Shown: positions 1 to 9,970, numbered from the stretch's first letter. The stretch: DNA of 64,000 nucleotides from Telluribacter roseus (GCF_017355915.2 NZ_JAFEUV020000008.1:124001-188000); one strand, 5' to 3'. The notes: generated from the letters alone by a model not told the origin. A program made the numbers and translations.

Positions 1-1
1 T

Positions 2-238
2 TATAACCACGAGCCTCTCCGCGACCGCAAGCTGCTACTGACCAAACGCGAACTACGTCGCCTGAATGATAAGCTGAAAGATCAGGGACTGACCATTATT
101 CCCGTTCGATTATACACCAGCGACCGTGGGCTCGCCAAACTGGAGGTAGCACTGGCCAAAGGAAAGAAACTCTACGACAAGCGGGAGTCAATCAAGGAGA
201 AGGATATCAAACGGGAAACTGACCGGATGGGTTTTTAA
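2..238 (+). CDS. smpB: SsrA-binding protein SmpB, 3' part
   Basis: C-terminal 78 residues of SmpB, cut by the window edge. SmpB binds tmRNA and delivers it to stalled ribosomes for trans-translation. The visible part has the family's conserved blocks: [10 protein letters not shown], a [10 protein letters not shown] strand, [20 protein letters not shown], and the basic tail [14 protein letters not shown] that enters the decoding centre. The stop is TAA at 236-238. The following 149 bases before the next gene show no clear hairpin. Confidence 0.95.
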   Translation, partial: YNHEPLRDRKLLLTKRELRRLNDKLKDQGLTIIPVRLYTSDRGLAKLEVALAKGKKLYDKRESIKEKDIKRETDRMGF

Positions 239-387
239 CAACCTGCAGATTACGGGTTGAGAACGACCGTCTGCCAAAGTTATTTCTTCTGCTGCTCTTT
301 GGTGATTTTACCAACATTTAACCTGACTATTACGTTATTAATGAGGGGAAATGCATATATTGGTAGGAAGAAATCATATCTAGATCC

Positions 388-900
388 ATGGGCAGGAAAG
401 TTTTGGTTCTTAATCAAGATTACAGTGCATTAAGTGTTTGTTCGGTACCTAAGGCTTTTTTGCTGGTTTATATGAACAAGGCGGAGTTGTTGGCAGAGTC
501 ATCCACCCATGTACTACGGAGTGTAAGGGAGGTGTTTCCTATGCCTACTGTTATTCGTCTGCATCGCTACGTCCACTTACCCTATCGCGGTGTTATGATG
601 ACACGGCAGAACATCTTTAAGCGGGATGGTAACCGGTGTCAGTACTGTGGTACCAGCGACGATCTTACGCTTGACCACGTACTACCTAAGTCGCGTGGTG
701 GCAAAACCAACTGGGACAACCTGGCTACCGCTTGCAAGCGCTGCAATTCCCGCAAAGGCGACTATACACCCGAAGAGGCGAATATGCCCTTACGTCAGCG
801 CCCCTTCAAGCCTTCTTTCCTGATGTTCCTGCGCGACTTTTCGGGCGTTGTGGACGATGGCTGGCTACCTTACCTGGGCGCCAAAGAAGCCATCTACTAA
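388..900 (+). CDS. HNH endonuclease-domain protein
   Basis: A 170-residue protein with a C-terminal HNH nuclease fold. A zinc-binding pair C84/C87 is followed by D96-H97, then N111 and a second pair C116/C119 next to N120, which matches the ββα-metal HNH layout. The N-terminal ~70 residues (start MGRKVLVLNQDYSALSV) are conserved in a widespread bacterial single-domain HNH family of unknown role. It stands alone between smpB and rpsA with its own strong terminator, so it is not obviously part of a restriction or toxin module. Nuclease activity is inferred from the motif only. Confidence 0.85.
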   Translation: MGRKVLVLNQDYSALSVCSVPKAFLLVYMNKAELLAESSTHVLRSVREVFPMPTVIRLHRYVHLPYRGVMMTRQNIFKRDGNRCQYCGTSDDLTLDHVLPKSRGGKTNWDNLATACKRCNSRKGDYTPEEANMPLRQRPFKPSFLMFLRDFSGVVDDGWLPYLGAKEAIY

Positions 901-924
901 GCAAGCCGATTGTATTATATAGTT

Positions 925-985
925 CAGAGGCTCAAGTTTTTACAGAATTCGTAAAAACTTGAGCCTCTGTGTTTTCCTTTTTTTT
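925..985 (+). terminator. Rho-independent terminator after HNH gene
   Basis: Perfect 19-bp stem (925-943 with 951-969), 7-base loop AGAATTC, followed by a T-rich run (TTTTCCTTTTTTTT). It separates the HNH gene from rpsA. The stem begins 25 bases after the HNH stop codon. Confidence 0.92.
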
Positions 986-993
986 AATTTTCC

Positions 994-1001
994 TATCTTT
1001 G
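994..1001 (+). promoter_or_regulatory. Candidate -7 element for rpsA
   Basis: TATCTTTG matches the Bacteroidota -7 consensus TAnnTTTG and lies just after the terminator, about 95 bases before the rpsA ATG. No good TTG -33 element sits at the right distance, so this is a motif match only. Confidence 0.5.
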
Positions 1002-1096
1002 CGGTCTATTTTTACGAGAGTAATAGCATGTATCACTAATTTTCAGCCTTTTAGCTCGGAGGCTGATGTAGCTCAGAGCGATTCTATAAACTATTT

Positions 1097-2932
1097 ATGG
1101 CAAAAGGAAGACAAAGCCAAGCACTCCCCGACTTCGATTGGGAAAAGGCCGATGACAAAGGTTTCGGCACCGGTTATTCAGCCGCCGAACGTACTCGTTT
1201 GGAGGAAATGTACGAAAATACTCTTTCTCCTATCCAGGAAAAAGAAGTAGTAAAAGGAACTGTGGTAGGTATCACCGACCGCGAAGTTATTTTGAACATT
1301 GGATTCAAATCTGACGGCCTGGTGTCGTACAACGAATTCCGTGACATTCCTAATCTGAAGATTGGAGATGAGGTAGAAGTTTACGTAGAAAATCAGGAAG
1401 ATGCTCAGGGACAGCTGGTGCTTTCACGTAAGAAAGCGAAAGTAATCACTGCCTGGGATAATATTCAGAAGTCATTTGACGAGGATCTGGTGATCGACGC
1501 CACTGTGAAGCGCAGAACGAAGGGTGGTCTGATCGTGGATATCTTCGGTATCGAAGCCTTCTTGCCAGGTTCACAAATCGATGTGAAGCCTATCCGTGAC
1601 TTCGACGTATTTGTTGGTAAGCGCATGGAGGTGAAGGTTGTGAAGATCAACTACGCTAACGATAACGTAGTAGTATCGCACAAGATCCTGATCGAGAAAG
1701 ATCTCGAAGCTCAGCGTCAGCAAATCCTCAACAACCTCGAGAAAGGCCAGGTACTCGAAGGTGTTATCAAGAACATGACCAACTTCGGTGTGTTCATCGA
1801 CCTCGGTGGTGTAGACGGTCTGTTGCACATCACAGATATCTCATGGGGACGTATCAACCACCCATCAGAACTGCTGAGCCTCGACCAGAAACTCAACGTA
1901 GTAGTACTCGACTTCGACGAAGAGAAGAAGCGTATCTCACTAGGTCTGAAGCAGCTTCAGGCTCATCCTTGGGATTCACTGCAGGAAGAAATTCAGGTTG
2001 GTTCCAAAGTATCGGGCCGTATCGTGAATGTAGCTGATTACGGTGCATTCCTTGAGATCCGTCCGGGTGTTGAAGGTCTGATCCACGTTTCTGAAATGTC
2101 GTGGTCACAGCACCTGCGCAACCCACAGGAGTTCATGAGCGTAGGCGACGAGATCGAAGCAGTAGTACTTACCCTGGATCGTCAGGAGCGTAAGATGTCA
2201 CTTGGCATTAAGCAACTGACCGAAGATCCCTGGACTCAGGCTGACCTGAAAGGTAAGTATGCTATCGGTACCCGTCACAAAGGTATTGTTCGTAACCTGA
2301 CCAACTTCGGTCTGTTCATCGAGCTGGAAGAAGGAATCGACGGTCTTGTACACGTATCTGACCTGTCTTGGACTAAGAAGATTAAGCACCCTTCTGACTT
2401 CATCAAAGTAGGTGAGGAACTGGAAGTGGTAGTACTTGAGCTTGATGCCGACAACCGTCGTCTGGCTCTGGGCCACAAGCAGCTCGAAGAAAACCCATGG
2501 GATACTTTTGAGTCTATCTTCGCAGTAGGTTCAGTACACCGTTGTACTATCGTATCTAAAGGTGATAAGTTTGCTACTCTTGAGCTTCCTTACGGAATCG
2601 AAGGTGTAGTAGTTCTGAAAAACCTCGCGAAAGAAGATGGTAGCGTAGCTGAAGTAGGTGAGAGCCTTGACTTCACTGTACTCGAATTCTCTAAGGACGA
2701 GAAGAAGATTGTCCTGTCTCATACCAAGGTATGGCAAGGCGGTGGCGTAGAGGAGAAAAAAGAGGAAAGAGCTAAGAAACCAACTGCTAAAGCCGATGCT
2801 CCTGCCGCTAAAGAAGTAGAGAAAGCTACCTTTGGTGACCTTGACGTTCTGTCTGCTCTGAAAGAACAAATGGAAGAGACAGAAAAGAAAGATAAAAAAG
2901 CTGCGAAAAAAGACGGCAAAGACGAGGAGTAA
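1097..2932 (+). CDS. rpsA: 30S ribosomal protein S1
   Basis: A 611-residue protein made of repeated S1 (OB-fold) RNA-binding domains. Repeats carry the signature G-x-V-x-x-x-x-x-[FY]-G-x-F-[IL]-x-[IL], e.g. VIKNMTNFGVFIDLGGVDGL and IVRNLTNFGLFIELEEGIDG, each ending in a SLGxKQL-type motif. About six repeats can be counted; the first two are more divergent, as in E. coli S1 where they bind the ribosome. The C-terminal ~70 residues are a Lys/Glu/Ala-rich low-complexity tail. S1 recruits mRNA with weak Shine-Dalgarno signals, which fits the poor SD sequences in this genome. Start ATG at 1097 gives MAKGRQSQ. Confidence 0.97.
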   Translation: MAKGRQSQALPDFDWEKADDKGFGTGYSAAERTRLEEMYENTLSPIQEKEVVKGTVVGITDREVILNIGFKSDGLVSYNEFRDIPNLKIGDEVEVYVENQEDAQGQLVLSRKKAKVITAWDNIQKSFDEDLVIDATVKRRTKGGLIVDIFGIEAFLPGSQIDVKPIRDFDVFVGKRMEVKVVKINYANDNVVVSHKILIEKDLEAQRQQILNNLEKGQVLEGVIKNMTNFGVFIDLGGVDGLLHITDISWGRINHPSELLSLDQKLNVVVLDFDEEKKRISLGLKQLQAHPWDSLQEEIQVGSKVSGRIVNVADYGAFLEIRPGVEGLIHVSEMSWSQHLRNPQEFMSVGDEIEAVVLTLDRQERKMSLGIKQLTEDPWTQADLKGKYAIGTRHKGIVRNLTNFGLFIELEEGIDGLVHVSDLSWTKKIKHPSDFIKVGEELEVVVLELDADNRRLALGHKQLEENPWDTFESIFAVGSVHRCTIVSKGDKFATLELPYGIEGVVVLKNLAKEDGSVAEVGESLDFTVLEFSKDEKKIVLSHTKVWQGGGVEEKKEERAKKPTAKADAPAAKEVEKATFGDLDVLSALKEQMEETEKKDKKAAKKDGKDEE

Positions 2933-3004
2933 TCTGAATAATTTATAATTTTGCGCCAGCTTAGCTGGAAGTAGTACCAACTACACCAGCTAAGCGGCTC
3001 ATAA

Positions 3005-3075
3005 GGTTCCGTGGCCGAGCGGCTAGGCAGAGGTCTGCAAAACCTTGTACAGCGGTTCGAATCCGCTCGGAACCT
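3005..3075 (+). tRNA. tRNA-Cys (GCA)
   Basis: Full cloverleaf. Acceptor stem 3005-3011 pairs with 3068-3074 (GGTTCCG/CGGAACC). T-arm stem 3051-3055/3063-3067 encloses TTCGAAT. The anticodon loop 3035-3041 is CTGCAAA with anticodon GCA. The discriminator base is T (3075), the identity base of tRNA-Cys. CCA is not encoded. Confidence 0.97.
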
Positions 3076-3126
3076 CCCCCAAAAGTGTAGGGATTTGATA
3101 CCCTTGTAATGCTTTTCGATAAACGG

Positions 3127-3180
3127 AAAAATACCATTTGTGCTACCCGTACACTGTACATGCACAAATGGTATTTTTTT
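3127..3180 (+). terminator. Terminator after rpsA/tRNA-Cys
   Basis: 16-bp perfect stem (3127-3142 with 3163-3178), a 20-base loop, and a T-run ending the right arm. The remaining ~170 bases up to actA are AT-rich and hold only the promoter candidate at 3291. Confidence 0.85.
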
Positions 3181-3290
3181 TGGTAAATACCTGACGTGCA
3201 AACGCTATTAGGGTAAGTAAAAAGGCTTAAAAAGAAGTTCTGAGATTAGAAAAAGTATAAATAAGTAGGTACTATAAAATATCAAAGAAA

Positions 3291-3298
3291 TACTTTTG
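3291..3298 (+). promoter_or_regulatory. Candidate -7 element for the act/cox operon
   Basis: TACTTTTG matches TAnnTTTG and lies 57 bases before the actA ATG. It is the only clear promoter-like motif between the tRNA-Cys terminator and the respiratory block. No matching TTG is seen about 19 bases upstream. Confidence 0.5.
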
Positions 3299-3354
3299 TG
3301 GATAAAAAATCGTGCAGTAGATTTGTGTGATGAAGAATCAATGAATAACTGATT

Positions 3355-4686
3355 ATGTATAAACAAATTAAAAAAATCTCTCTTTTTGGCCGAAAAATAT
3401 CAGTTAGGACTTCACTATTTACTCTCTTGGTGGCCCTTCTGGTTGGTCTAACACAAGTCTCGGCTCAGGACGCAGCTGCCCCTGCTGATGGAGCTGCTAG
3501 TGGTGCTGCCGCAGATGCAGGCGGAGGAGCATCCGGGGACGCCGCCAAAGGCGAAGCCCTCTTCAAAAACAACTGTGCCGCCTGTCATGCCGTTACAGCT
3601 GAAAAGTCTGTAGGACCAGGTTTGAAAGGAATCACACAACGTCGTGATTTCGATTGGTTAGTAAAGTGGATCCATAACTCACAGGCGGTAATCGCCAGCG
3701 GTGATCCGTATGCGGTAAAGCTTTACAACGAGTACAACCAGGCACAGATGACTCCGTTCCCTAATTTGTCAGAAGACGATATTAGGGGAATTCTTGCTTA
3801 CATCGAGCAGGCCAACGCTGCTCCTGCTGCTGGTGCCGCTCCCGCTGCTGGTGCTGCTGCTGGTGGTGCCGCTGGTGGTGCTACTGTACAGTCAGGCGCT
3901 CCGTCTGATCTTTTTGTACTGGTACTTGTTGCATTACTGGTTGTGATGCTGCTGGTATTGGGTGTGTTGCTGGTTATCGTAACTATTCTTTCTAAAGCCG
4001 TTAGCGGAGATACCACTACTCCCGAAGGAGAGAAGGTAAACTTTGCTGATCGTCTGAAGCGTAATCTGCTTACTGCTGCCAACAACCCTGCTATCCGTTC
4101 TGCTACCATCTGGGTGTTTATCCTTCTGGTTGCAAAAGCTACTATCGATGGTACGTATAGCATCGGTATCCAGCAGGGCTATGCTCCTAAGCAGCCTATT
4201 GCATTTTCTCACAAGCTACATGCAGGAGAGTATGCCATCGACTGTAACTACTGTCACACGGGTGTGAATCGTAGTAAGTCGGCTCACATTCCTTCGGCTA
4301 ACATCTGTATGAACTGCCACGGTGTGATCAAGAACGAATCTCCTGAAATTCAAAAAATATACGCAGCCATCGAGAACAATCAACCTATCGAGTGGGTGCG
4401 GGTTCATAACCTTCCTGACTTCGCGTACTTCAATCACTCACAGCACGTAAATGTTGCGGGTCTGGAGTGTCAGCAGTGCCACGGCGAAATCCAGCAGATG
4501 GAAGTAGTAGAGCAACGTTCATCTCTGACCATGGGATGGTGTATTGACTGTCACCGTAAGACGGATGTCAATACTAAAGGCAATGCTTACTATGACAATC
4601 TGGTGCAGCTGCATGATAAGTATAGCGAAGGTACTTTGAAGGTATCGGATATAGGTGGTTTGGAATGTTCAAAGTGTCACTACTAA
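3355..4686 (+). CDS. actA: Alternative complex III multiheme cytochrome c subunit A
   Basis: A 443-residue membrane-anchored cytochrome with six CxxCH heme sites. One is in an N-terminal class I cytochrome c domain (C74-H78, probable axial Met in QMTPFP near 132). Five are in the C-terminal ActA domain (297-301, 318-322, 372-376, 396-400, 438-442). The last heme motif is one residue before the stop. A signal sequence lies at about 20-38, hydrophobic helices at about 185-212 and 250-263, and Ala/Gly/Pro linkers (40-62, 155-180) flank the mono-heme domain. ActA collects electrons from the ActB iron-sulfur clusters and passes them towards the oxidase; hemes face the periplasm. First gene of a six-gene act set. 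An extra cytochrome c domain in ActA is seen in some Bacteroidota; pentaheme forms are known elsewhere. Confidence 0.93.
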   Translation: MYKQIKKISLFGRKISVRTSLFTLLVALLVGLTQVSAQDAAAPADGAASGAAADAGGGASGDAAKGEALFKNNCAACHAVTAEKSVGPGLKGITQRRDFDWLVKWIHNSQAVIASGDPYAVKLYNEYNQAQMTPFPNLSEDDIRGILAYIEQANAAPAAGAAPAAGAAAGGAAGGATVQSGAPSDLFVLVLVALLVVMLLVLGVLLVIVTILSKAVSGDTTTPEGEKVNFADRLKRNLLTAANNPAIRSATIWVFILLVAKATIDGTYSIGIQQGYAPKQPIAFSHKLHAGEYAIDCNYCHTGVNRSKSAHIPSANICMNCHGVIKNESPEIQKIYAAIENNQPIEWVRVHNLPDFAYFNHSQHVNVAGLECQQCHGEIQQMEVVEQRSSLTMGWCIDCHRKTDVNTKGNAYYDNLVQLHDKYSEGTLKVSDIGGLECSKCHY

Positions 4687-4735
4687 TCGCCTGAGTGAAA
4701 TTCCGAAATACATTTAATTTGTATTGAACAACTTT

Positions 4736-7700
4736 ATGGAAAATAATAAAAAAAGGTACTGGCGGGGTCTTGAAGAGTTACGTAACGACGAAAACTTTGT
4801 CAAGAACGCCGAAAGAGAATTTGCCGAGCTTACTCCCGGTGAAGAAAAAGAATATCAGAGTATAGTCGATGGAACCAATACCCATCGACGTGATTTCCTT
4901 AAGGTACTTGGTTTTGGAATGGCGGCTGTTTCTCTGGCTGCCTGTGATGCTCCAGTTACCAAAGCAGTTCCTTATCTTAATAAGCCTGAGGGTGAATATC
5001 CAACCCTTGACAACTGGTATGCTTCTACCTATGCAGAAGGCAGCGAGTACAACAGCATACTTGTAAAAACACGCGAAGGACGTCCCGTTAAACTGGAGCC
5101 CAACAGCATGTCTAGCCTGACACACGGTGTTAGTGCACGCGTGCAGTCATCTCTACTTGGACTGTACGATGTAGAAAAGCTGAAAGGCCCACAAAAAGGA
5201 GATGATACTAAAGTAAGCTGGGAGATGGTAGATCGCGAGATCACTACTCAACTGGCACAGGTTGCAGGTCGCAATGGCGCTATTCGTATCGTGTCTCCAA
5301 CTATAATGAGCCCTTCTACAAAGGCCGTTATTGCTGATTTCACTGCGAAGTACCCTTCAACAACTCACATCATGTACGATGCGAACTCTCTATCGGCTAT
5401 CAGAAGAGCCAATGAAGAGTCGTTCGGACAGCCCGTGTTCCCTTCGTATGATCTTACTAAAGCTAAGGTTATCGTGGGTATCGATGCTGACTTCCTGGGT
5501 ACCTGGGTTAATCCTGCCTTCTTCGATACGCAATATGCAGCTACTCGTAAGGTAAGCAGTGCTCCTAACGGAAAGAAAGACATGTCTCGTCACTACCAGT
5601 TCGAGTCTGATTTCTCTCTGACCGGTGCTAATGCCGATTACCGTACTCCGGTTAAACCTTCGCAGTCAGCTCTTGTAGTAACAGCTTTATATAATAGAGT
5701 AGCTTCAAAACTGGGTGGTAAGACTATCACTGCACCGGCCATTGAAGTGGCTAACCTGGACAAGGCCGCTACTGACCTGGTAGCTGCACAGGGACAGGCC
5801 GTAGTAATCTGCGGATTGAATGATCCGGCTGCTCAGGTTGTAACCAACGCCCTGAACAGCCTGCTGGGTAGCTACAGCTCTACCATTGACCTGGGAACCC
5901 CATTGAATGTACACCAGGGTAATGACCTTGCCATGAATGGCTTCATCGATGAAGTAAAAGGTGGCAGAATAGGAGCTGTTATTTTCTTAGGTGCTAATCC
6001 GGTATATGATCACCCACGTGGTGCTGAACTGGCGCAGGCACTTCCTAAGGTACCTCTAAGCATTTCAATCGCTGATCGTGCGGATGAAACGGCTTCATTA
6101 GTAAAATATATCTGCCCTGCCCCTCACTACCTTGAGTCATGGGGTGATTCAGAGCCCAGAACTGGCTACTATAGCTTGACCCAGCCTACCATCAGCCGTA
6201 TCTTCAATACGCGTCAGGGACAGGAAAGTCTTCTAACCTGGGCTGGTCTTCCGGCTAATTATCATGAGTACATCAGATCCTTCTGGCGTAGAAACGTATT
6301 TACTCAGGGTGGCGGAGGAAACTTCGACGATTTCTGGGTAAAGTCTCTGCACGATGGAGTATTTGAGCGTAAGGCAGCTCCGGCTGCCGGAGCCACTTTT
6401 GCTGGTAATGTAGATGCAGCAGCTTCTGCTATTGCAAGAACAGGTGCTGCGAGTGGTTCTGCTCAAGGAATTGAGCTTATTATATATGAAAAAGTAGGTA
6501 TGGGTACCGGCCGCTGGGCCAATAGCCCATGGCTGCAGGAGTTCCCTGATCCAATGACCAAGGCTACCTGGGATAACTATGCCAAGCTGTCCAAGAAGAC
6601 GGCCGCAGATTTGGGTGTTGAGCAGGGAGATCTGGTACGCGTAGAGGCCAAAGGTGGCTACGCAGTCGAACTGCCAGTACTGGTTCAGCCCGGTCTTGCG
6701 AATGGTGCCGTAGCAATTGCTATCGGTTATGGCCGCGAGAAAGCAGGGAAAGCTGGAAATGGAGTAGGGGTGAATGCTTACCCGATGGCTGCTTTTGTAG
6801 GTGGTTTCCTTTCCTTCCGTCCGGGTACTGTGAATGTGACTAAAGCGGGTGGATCTCGTGAAATAGCGCAGACACAAACTCACGAAACTGTAATGAGCCG
6901 TGAGTCAGTAATTCAGGAAACGATTCTAAGTGAATATAAGAAAAATAATGCGGCAGGTCGCTTTATTCCGGAAGTAGAAACTTCGGAGGGACCTGTTCAC
7001 GCTCCTGACCTGTCACTGTGGAACGGTCACAAATATCCGAACCACTCATGGGGTATGGTTATCGACCTTAACTCATGTACGGGTTGTGGATCCTGTGTGG
7101 TCAGCTGTCAGGCTGAAAACAACGTACCGGTAGTAGGACGTCAGGAAGTGGCAAGACGTCGCGAAATGCACTGGATTCGTATCGACCGCTACTATAGCAG
7201 CGATGCGGAAGAAGGTGATTTCAAAGGACAAGAAATAGCTGCTGAAAATCCAGCTGTTGTATTCCAGCCTATGCTGTGCCAGCACTGCCAGAACGCACCT
7301 TGCGAAACGGTATGTCCGGTTGCTGCTACGACTCACAGCCACGAAGGTCTCAACCAGATGACCTACAACCGTTGTGTTGGTACCCGTTACTGTGCTAACA
7401 ACTGTCCTTATAAAGTACGTCGCTTTAACTGGTTCAAGTACTTCGATAACGACAATTTCGACTACCACTTTAACAATGACCTTGGTAAAATGGTAATCAA
7501 CCCAGAGGTTACTGTTCGTTCACGTGGAGTTATTGAGAAGTGCTCATTCTGTGTGCAGCGTATCCAGGAAGGTAAACTGACTGCTAAGAAAGAAAGAAGA
7601 CGTCCGAAGGATGGCGAAATCGTTACAGCTTGTGCTCAGTCATGCCCAACAAGTGCGATAGTTTTTGGTGATTTGAACGATCCTACCAGTCTTGTTTCTC

Positions 7701-7870
7701 AGCTAGCCCAAACCGAGAGAAAAGGTGGACGTGGCTTCCAGGTGATCGAAGAGATCAATACCCGGCCACAGATTACTTATCTGGTAAAGGTTAAAAACGT
7801 AGATGCAGATGCCACAGCAACACGCGATGAGGAAGGTGAAGTTAAAACACCTCATACCGTAGATACCTAG
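4736..7870 (+). CDS. actB: Alternative complex III subunit B (molybdopterin-like/Fe-S fusion)
   Basis: About 1044 residues. A Tat-type motif HRRDFLKVLGFGMAAVSLAAC lies near residue 50, so the large domain is probably exported folded. Residues ~60-730 resemble the molybdopterin oxidoreductase fold; in characterised ACIII this part carries no molybdenum cofactor. The C-terminal ~270 residues are a ferredoxin-like domain with four cysteine clusters: CTGCGSCVVSC, CQHCQNAPCETVC, CVGTRYCANNC and CSFCVQR…CAQSC. Literature assigns these as three 4Fe-4S and one 3Fe-4S. ATG 4736 (MENNKKRYW) is preferred over the upstream in-frame TTG at 4724. It links quinol oxidation at ActC to the ActA hemes. The gene starts 50 bases after actA. 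Confidence 0.94.
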   Translation: MENNKKRYWRGLEELRNDENFVKNAEREFAELTPGEEKEYQSIVDGTNTHRRDFLKVLGFGMAAVSLAACDAPVTKAVPYLNKPEGEYPTLDNWYASTYAEGSEYNSILVKTREGRPVKLEPNSMSSLTHGVSARVQSSLLGLYDVEKLKGPQKGDDTKVSWEMVDREITTQLAQVAGRNGAIRIVSPTIMSPSTKAVIADFTAKYPSTTHIMYDANSLSAIRRANEESFGQPVFPSYDLTKAKVIVGIDADFLGTWVNPAFFDTQYAATRKVSSAPNGKKDMSRHYQFESDFSLTGANADYRTPVKPSQSALVVTALYNRVASKLGGKTITAPAIEVANLDKAATDLVAAQGQAVVICGLNDPAAQVVTNALNSLLGSYSSTIDLGTPLNVHQGNDLAMNGFIDEVKGGRIGAVIFLGANPVYDHPRGAELAQALPKVPLSISIADRADETASLVKYICPAPHYLESWGDSEPRTGYYSLTQPTISRIFNTRQGQESLLTWAGLPANYHEYIRSFWRRNVFTQGGGGNFDDFWVKSLHDGVFERKAAPAAGATFAGNVDAAASAIARTGAASGSAQGIELIIYEKVGMGTGRWANSPWLQEFPDPMTKATWDNYAKLSKKTAADLGVEQGDLVRVEAKGGYAVELPVLVQPGLANGAVAIAIGYGREKAGKAGNGVGVNAYPMAAFVGGFLSFRPGTVNVTKAGGSREIAQTQTHETVMSRESVIQETILSEYKKNNAAGRFIPEVETSEGPVHAPDLSLWNGHKYPNHSWGMVIDLNSCTGCGSCVVSCQAENNVPVVGRQEVARRREMHWIRIDRYYSSDAEEGDFKGQEIAAENPAVVFQPMLCQHCQNAPCETVCPVAATTHSHEGLNQMTYNRCVGTRYCANNCPYKVRRFNWFKYFDNDNFDYHFNNDLGKMVINPEVTVRSRGVIEKCSFCVQRIQEGKLTAKKERRRPKDGEIVTACAQSCPTSAIVFGDLNDPTSLVSQLAQTERKGGRGFQVIEEINTRPQITYLVKVKNVDADATATRDEEGEVKTPHTVDT

Positions 7871-7936
7871 GCGCGAGCATTAACAGATCATATCAATTGA
7901 ATAGCGAAAGTTTAAATCATTATAACTAATAGTCGT

Positions 7937-9364
7937 ATGCATGTTACTTCACCCGTAAGACCGCCGCTGGTAACTGGCGGAAAAACATACGCCGATGTTA
8001 CGGAGGACGTATGTCGTCACGTAGAAGGAAAGCCGACCAAAGAGTGGAAGATCGCTTTTATCGTATCTTTAGTAGTATTGATATATGGTACGGCTTGTCT
8101 TTTCTGGACCTGGTGGGAAGGTCTTGGCGTTTGGGGCCTTAATAAAACTGTAGGTTGGGCATGGGATATTACCAACTTCGTATGGTGGGTAGGTATCGGT
8201 CACGCTGGTACACTTATCTCTGCGATCCTTTTGCTTTTCCGTCAGAAGTGGAGAACTTCTATCAACCGTGCTGCTGAGGCGATGACAATCTTCGCGGTAA
8301 TCTGTGCGGCTTCGTTCATCCTGATGCACATGGGGCGTCCCTGGTTAGCGTACTGGGCACTTCCTCTACCTAATACCTTCGGTTCACTGTGGGTTAACTT
8401 CAACTCACCACTTGTATGGGACGTATTTGCGATCAGTACTTACTTCTCTGTATCACTGGTGTTCTGGTATATTGGTCTTATTCCTGACCTAGCTACTATC
8501 CGTGACCGCGCTACCAGCAAGGTGTCTCGTTTTATCTATGGTACTTTTGCCATGGGATGGAATGGCTCGGCCAAGACGTGGTCTCGTTATGAGTACATCA
8601 GCTTGATTCTGGCGGGTCTGTCAACTCCTCTGGTACTTTCGGTACACACGATTGTAAGTATGGACTTTGCTACTTCGGTAATTCCGGGATGGCACACTAC
8701 CATCTTCCCTCCTTACTTCGTAGCCGGAGCGATCTTCTCAGGATTTGCCATGGTACAGAACCTGATGCTGATTACCCGTGTAGTATACCGTCTGGAAGAC
8801 TACATTACCATCGAGCACATTGAGTCGATGAACAAGATCATCACTCTGACCGGATCTATCGTAGGTATTGCTTACCTGACTGAGTTCTTCATCGCGTGGT
8901 ACTCAGGAGTAGAGTATGAAAGCTACGCCTTTATCAACCGTGCTACTGGTCCTTACTGGTGGGCTTACTGGGCCATGATGACCTGTAACGTAATCTCTCC
9001 ACAACTGTTCTGGTCACGTTCACTACGTCGTAGTGTTACCTGGACGTTCTTCATATCGGTGATCGTAAACATTGGTATGTGGTTTGAGCGCTTTGTGATC
9101 ATCGTTACGTCACTGCACCGTGACTACCTGCCTTCTAGCTGGGCTATGTTCTCACCTACTTTCTATGACATTGGTGACTACATCTTCTCTTTCGGTCTGT
9201 TTGGTACCTTGTTCTTACTTTTCTCTAAGTACCTGCCCGTAGTGAACATGGCTGAAGTAAAAGCTATCATCCGGTCATCTTCTGAGCGTTTGCCAAAGAA
9301 CATATCTGGCGTGGCAAAGGGAGCACGAGTAGCAAATCCATCATTTAACAAAGACGCTGAATAA
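7937..9364 (+). CDS. actC: Alternative complex III subunit C, NrfD-like quinol-binding protein
   Basis: A 475-residue polytopic membrane protein of the NrfD/PsrC family with about ten hydrophobic segments, e.g. [39 protein letters not shown] and [15 protein letters not shown]. Conserved features include the [19 protein letters not shown] helix and [20 protein letters not shown]. In ACIII this subunit carries a menaquinol oxidation site next to ActB. It is in the standard place between actB and actD. Assignment rests on family similarity plus gene order. Confidence 0.94.
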   Translation: MHVTSPVRPPLVTGGKTYADVTEDVCRHVEGKPTKEWKIAFIVSLVVLIYGTACLFWTWWEGLGVWGLNKTVGWAWDITNFVWWVGIGHAGTLISAILLLFRQKWRTSINRAAEAMTIFAVICAASFILMHMGRPWLAYWALPLPNTFGSLWVNFNSPLVWDVFAISTYFSVSLVFWYIGLIPDLATIRDRATSKVSRFIYGTFAMGWNGSAKTWSRYEYISLILAGLSTPLVLSVHTIVSMDFATSVIPGWHTTIFPPYFVAGAIFSGFAMVQNLMLITRVVYRLEDYITIEHIESMNKIITLTGSIVGIAYLTEFFIAWYSGVEYESYAFINRATGPYWWAYWAMMTCNVISPQLFWSRSLRRSVTWTFFISVIVNIGMWFERFVIIVTSLHRDYLPSSWAMFSPTFYDIGDYIFSFGLFGTLFLLFSKYLPVVNMAEVKAIIRSSSERLPKNISGVAKGARVANPSFNKDAE

Positions 9365-9429
9365 TCAATAAAGCCAGAGTCGGCAGGGAATAGTACCTGC
9401 CGACCTGCTTGTAAAAGATATAAACATTT

Positions 9430-9957
9430 ATGGCAGAGCTAACCGGAAAATATTTAGTTGGAGTATTTGATGATGATGATGTCATACTCCATGCAATACC
9501 TAAACTCCGTAAAGCAGGTGTGAAGATTCACGAAGTATACTCTCCCTTCCCGATTCACGGACTGGATGATGCACTCGGACATCCCCGCACTCGCATAGGT
9601 ATAGCCGCTTTCCTTTTTGGTCTGACAGGAGCCACTTGCGCTTTGACAATGATGACCTGGATGCTGGGCTATGACTGGCCTATGAACATTGGTGGTAAGG
9701 ATTACATCTCTCTCCCCAACTTCATACCCATTACTTTCGAGTTGACAGTACTTTTTACTGCATTCGGTATGGTGACTACTTTCTTCGTTACGAATGGTCT
9801 GAGTCCTAATCCGGCTCCTGTTTTGTTCGATCCCCGTTCAACTGACAATAAGTTTGTAATGGCCATTGAGATGGGTAAGAATAAGATGAGTGAGGAAGAC
9901 ATCACCAAGGCACTGAAAGACCTGGGTGCTGGGGAAGTCAACATCAAACAATTCTAA
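9430..9957 (+). CDS. actD: Alternative complex III subunit D (DUF3341)
   Basis: A 175-residue protein with two central membrane helices (about 55-80 and 95-120, the second in FIPITFELTVLFTAFGMVTTFF). The soluble N-terminal part begins LVGVFDDDDVILHAIPKLRKAGVKIHEVYSPFP-like, and FPIHGLDDALG is typical of ActD. It is a structural subunit thought to hold the quinol module together; no cofactor motifs are visible. It ends 13 bases before the chosen start of actE. Confidence 0.93.
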   Translation: MAELTGKYLVGVFDDDDVILHAIPKLRKAGVKIHEVYSPFPIHGLDDALGHPRTRIGIAAFLFGLTGATCALTMMTWMLGYDWPMNIGGKDYISLPNFIPITFELTVLFTAFGMVTTFFVTNGLSPNPAPVLFDPRSTDNKFVMAIEMGKNKMSEEDITKALKDLGAGEVNIKQF

Positions 9958-9970
9958 AAACATTGCACTG

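Noticed and set aside
388-900. HNH gene as a defence or homing nuclease
   Set aside because: No intron, intein, methylase or partner gene is adjacent, and the protein matches a widespread single-copy HNH family.
1061-1081. Sequence GGCTGATGTAGCTCAGAGCGA before rpsA looks like the 5' part of a tRNA
   Set aside because: Only the first ~20 bases resemble a tRNA; there is no anticodon stem, T-arm or acceptor partner before the rpsA ATG, so chance or a very old scar.
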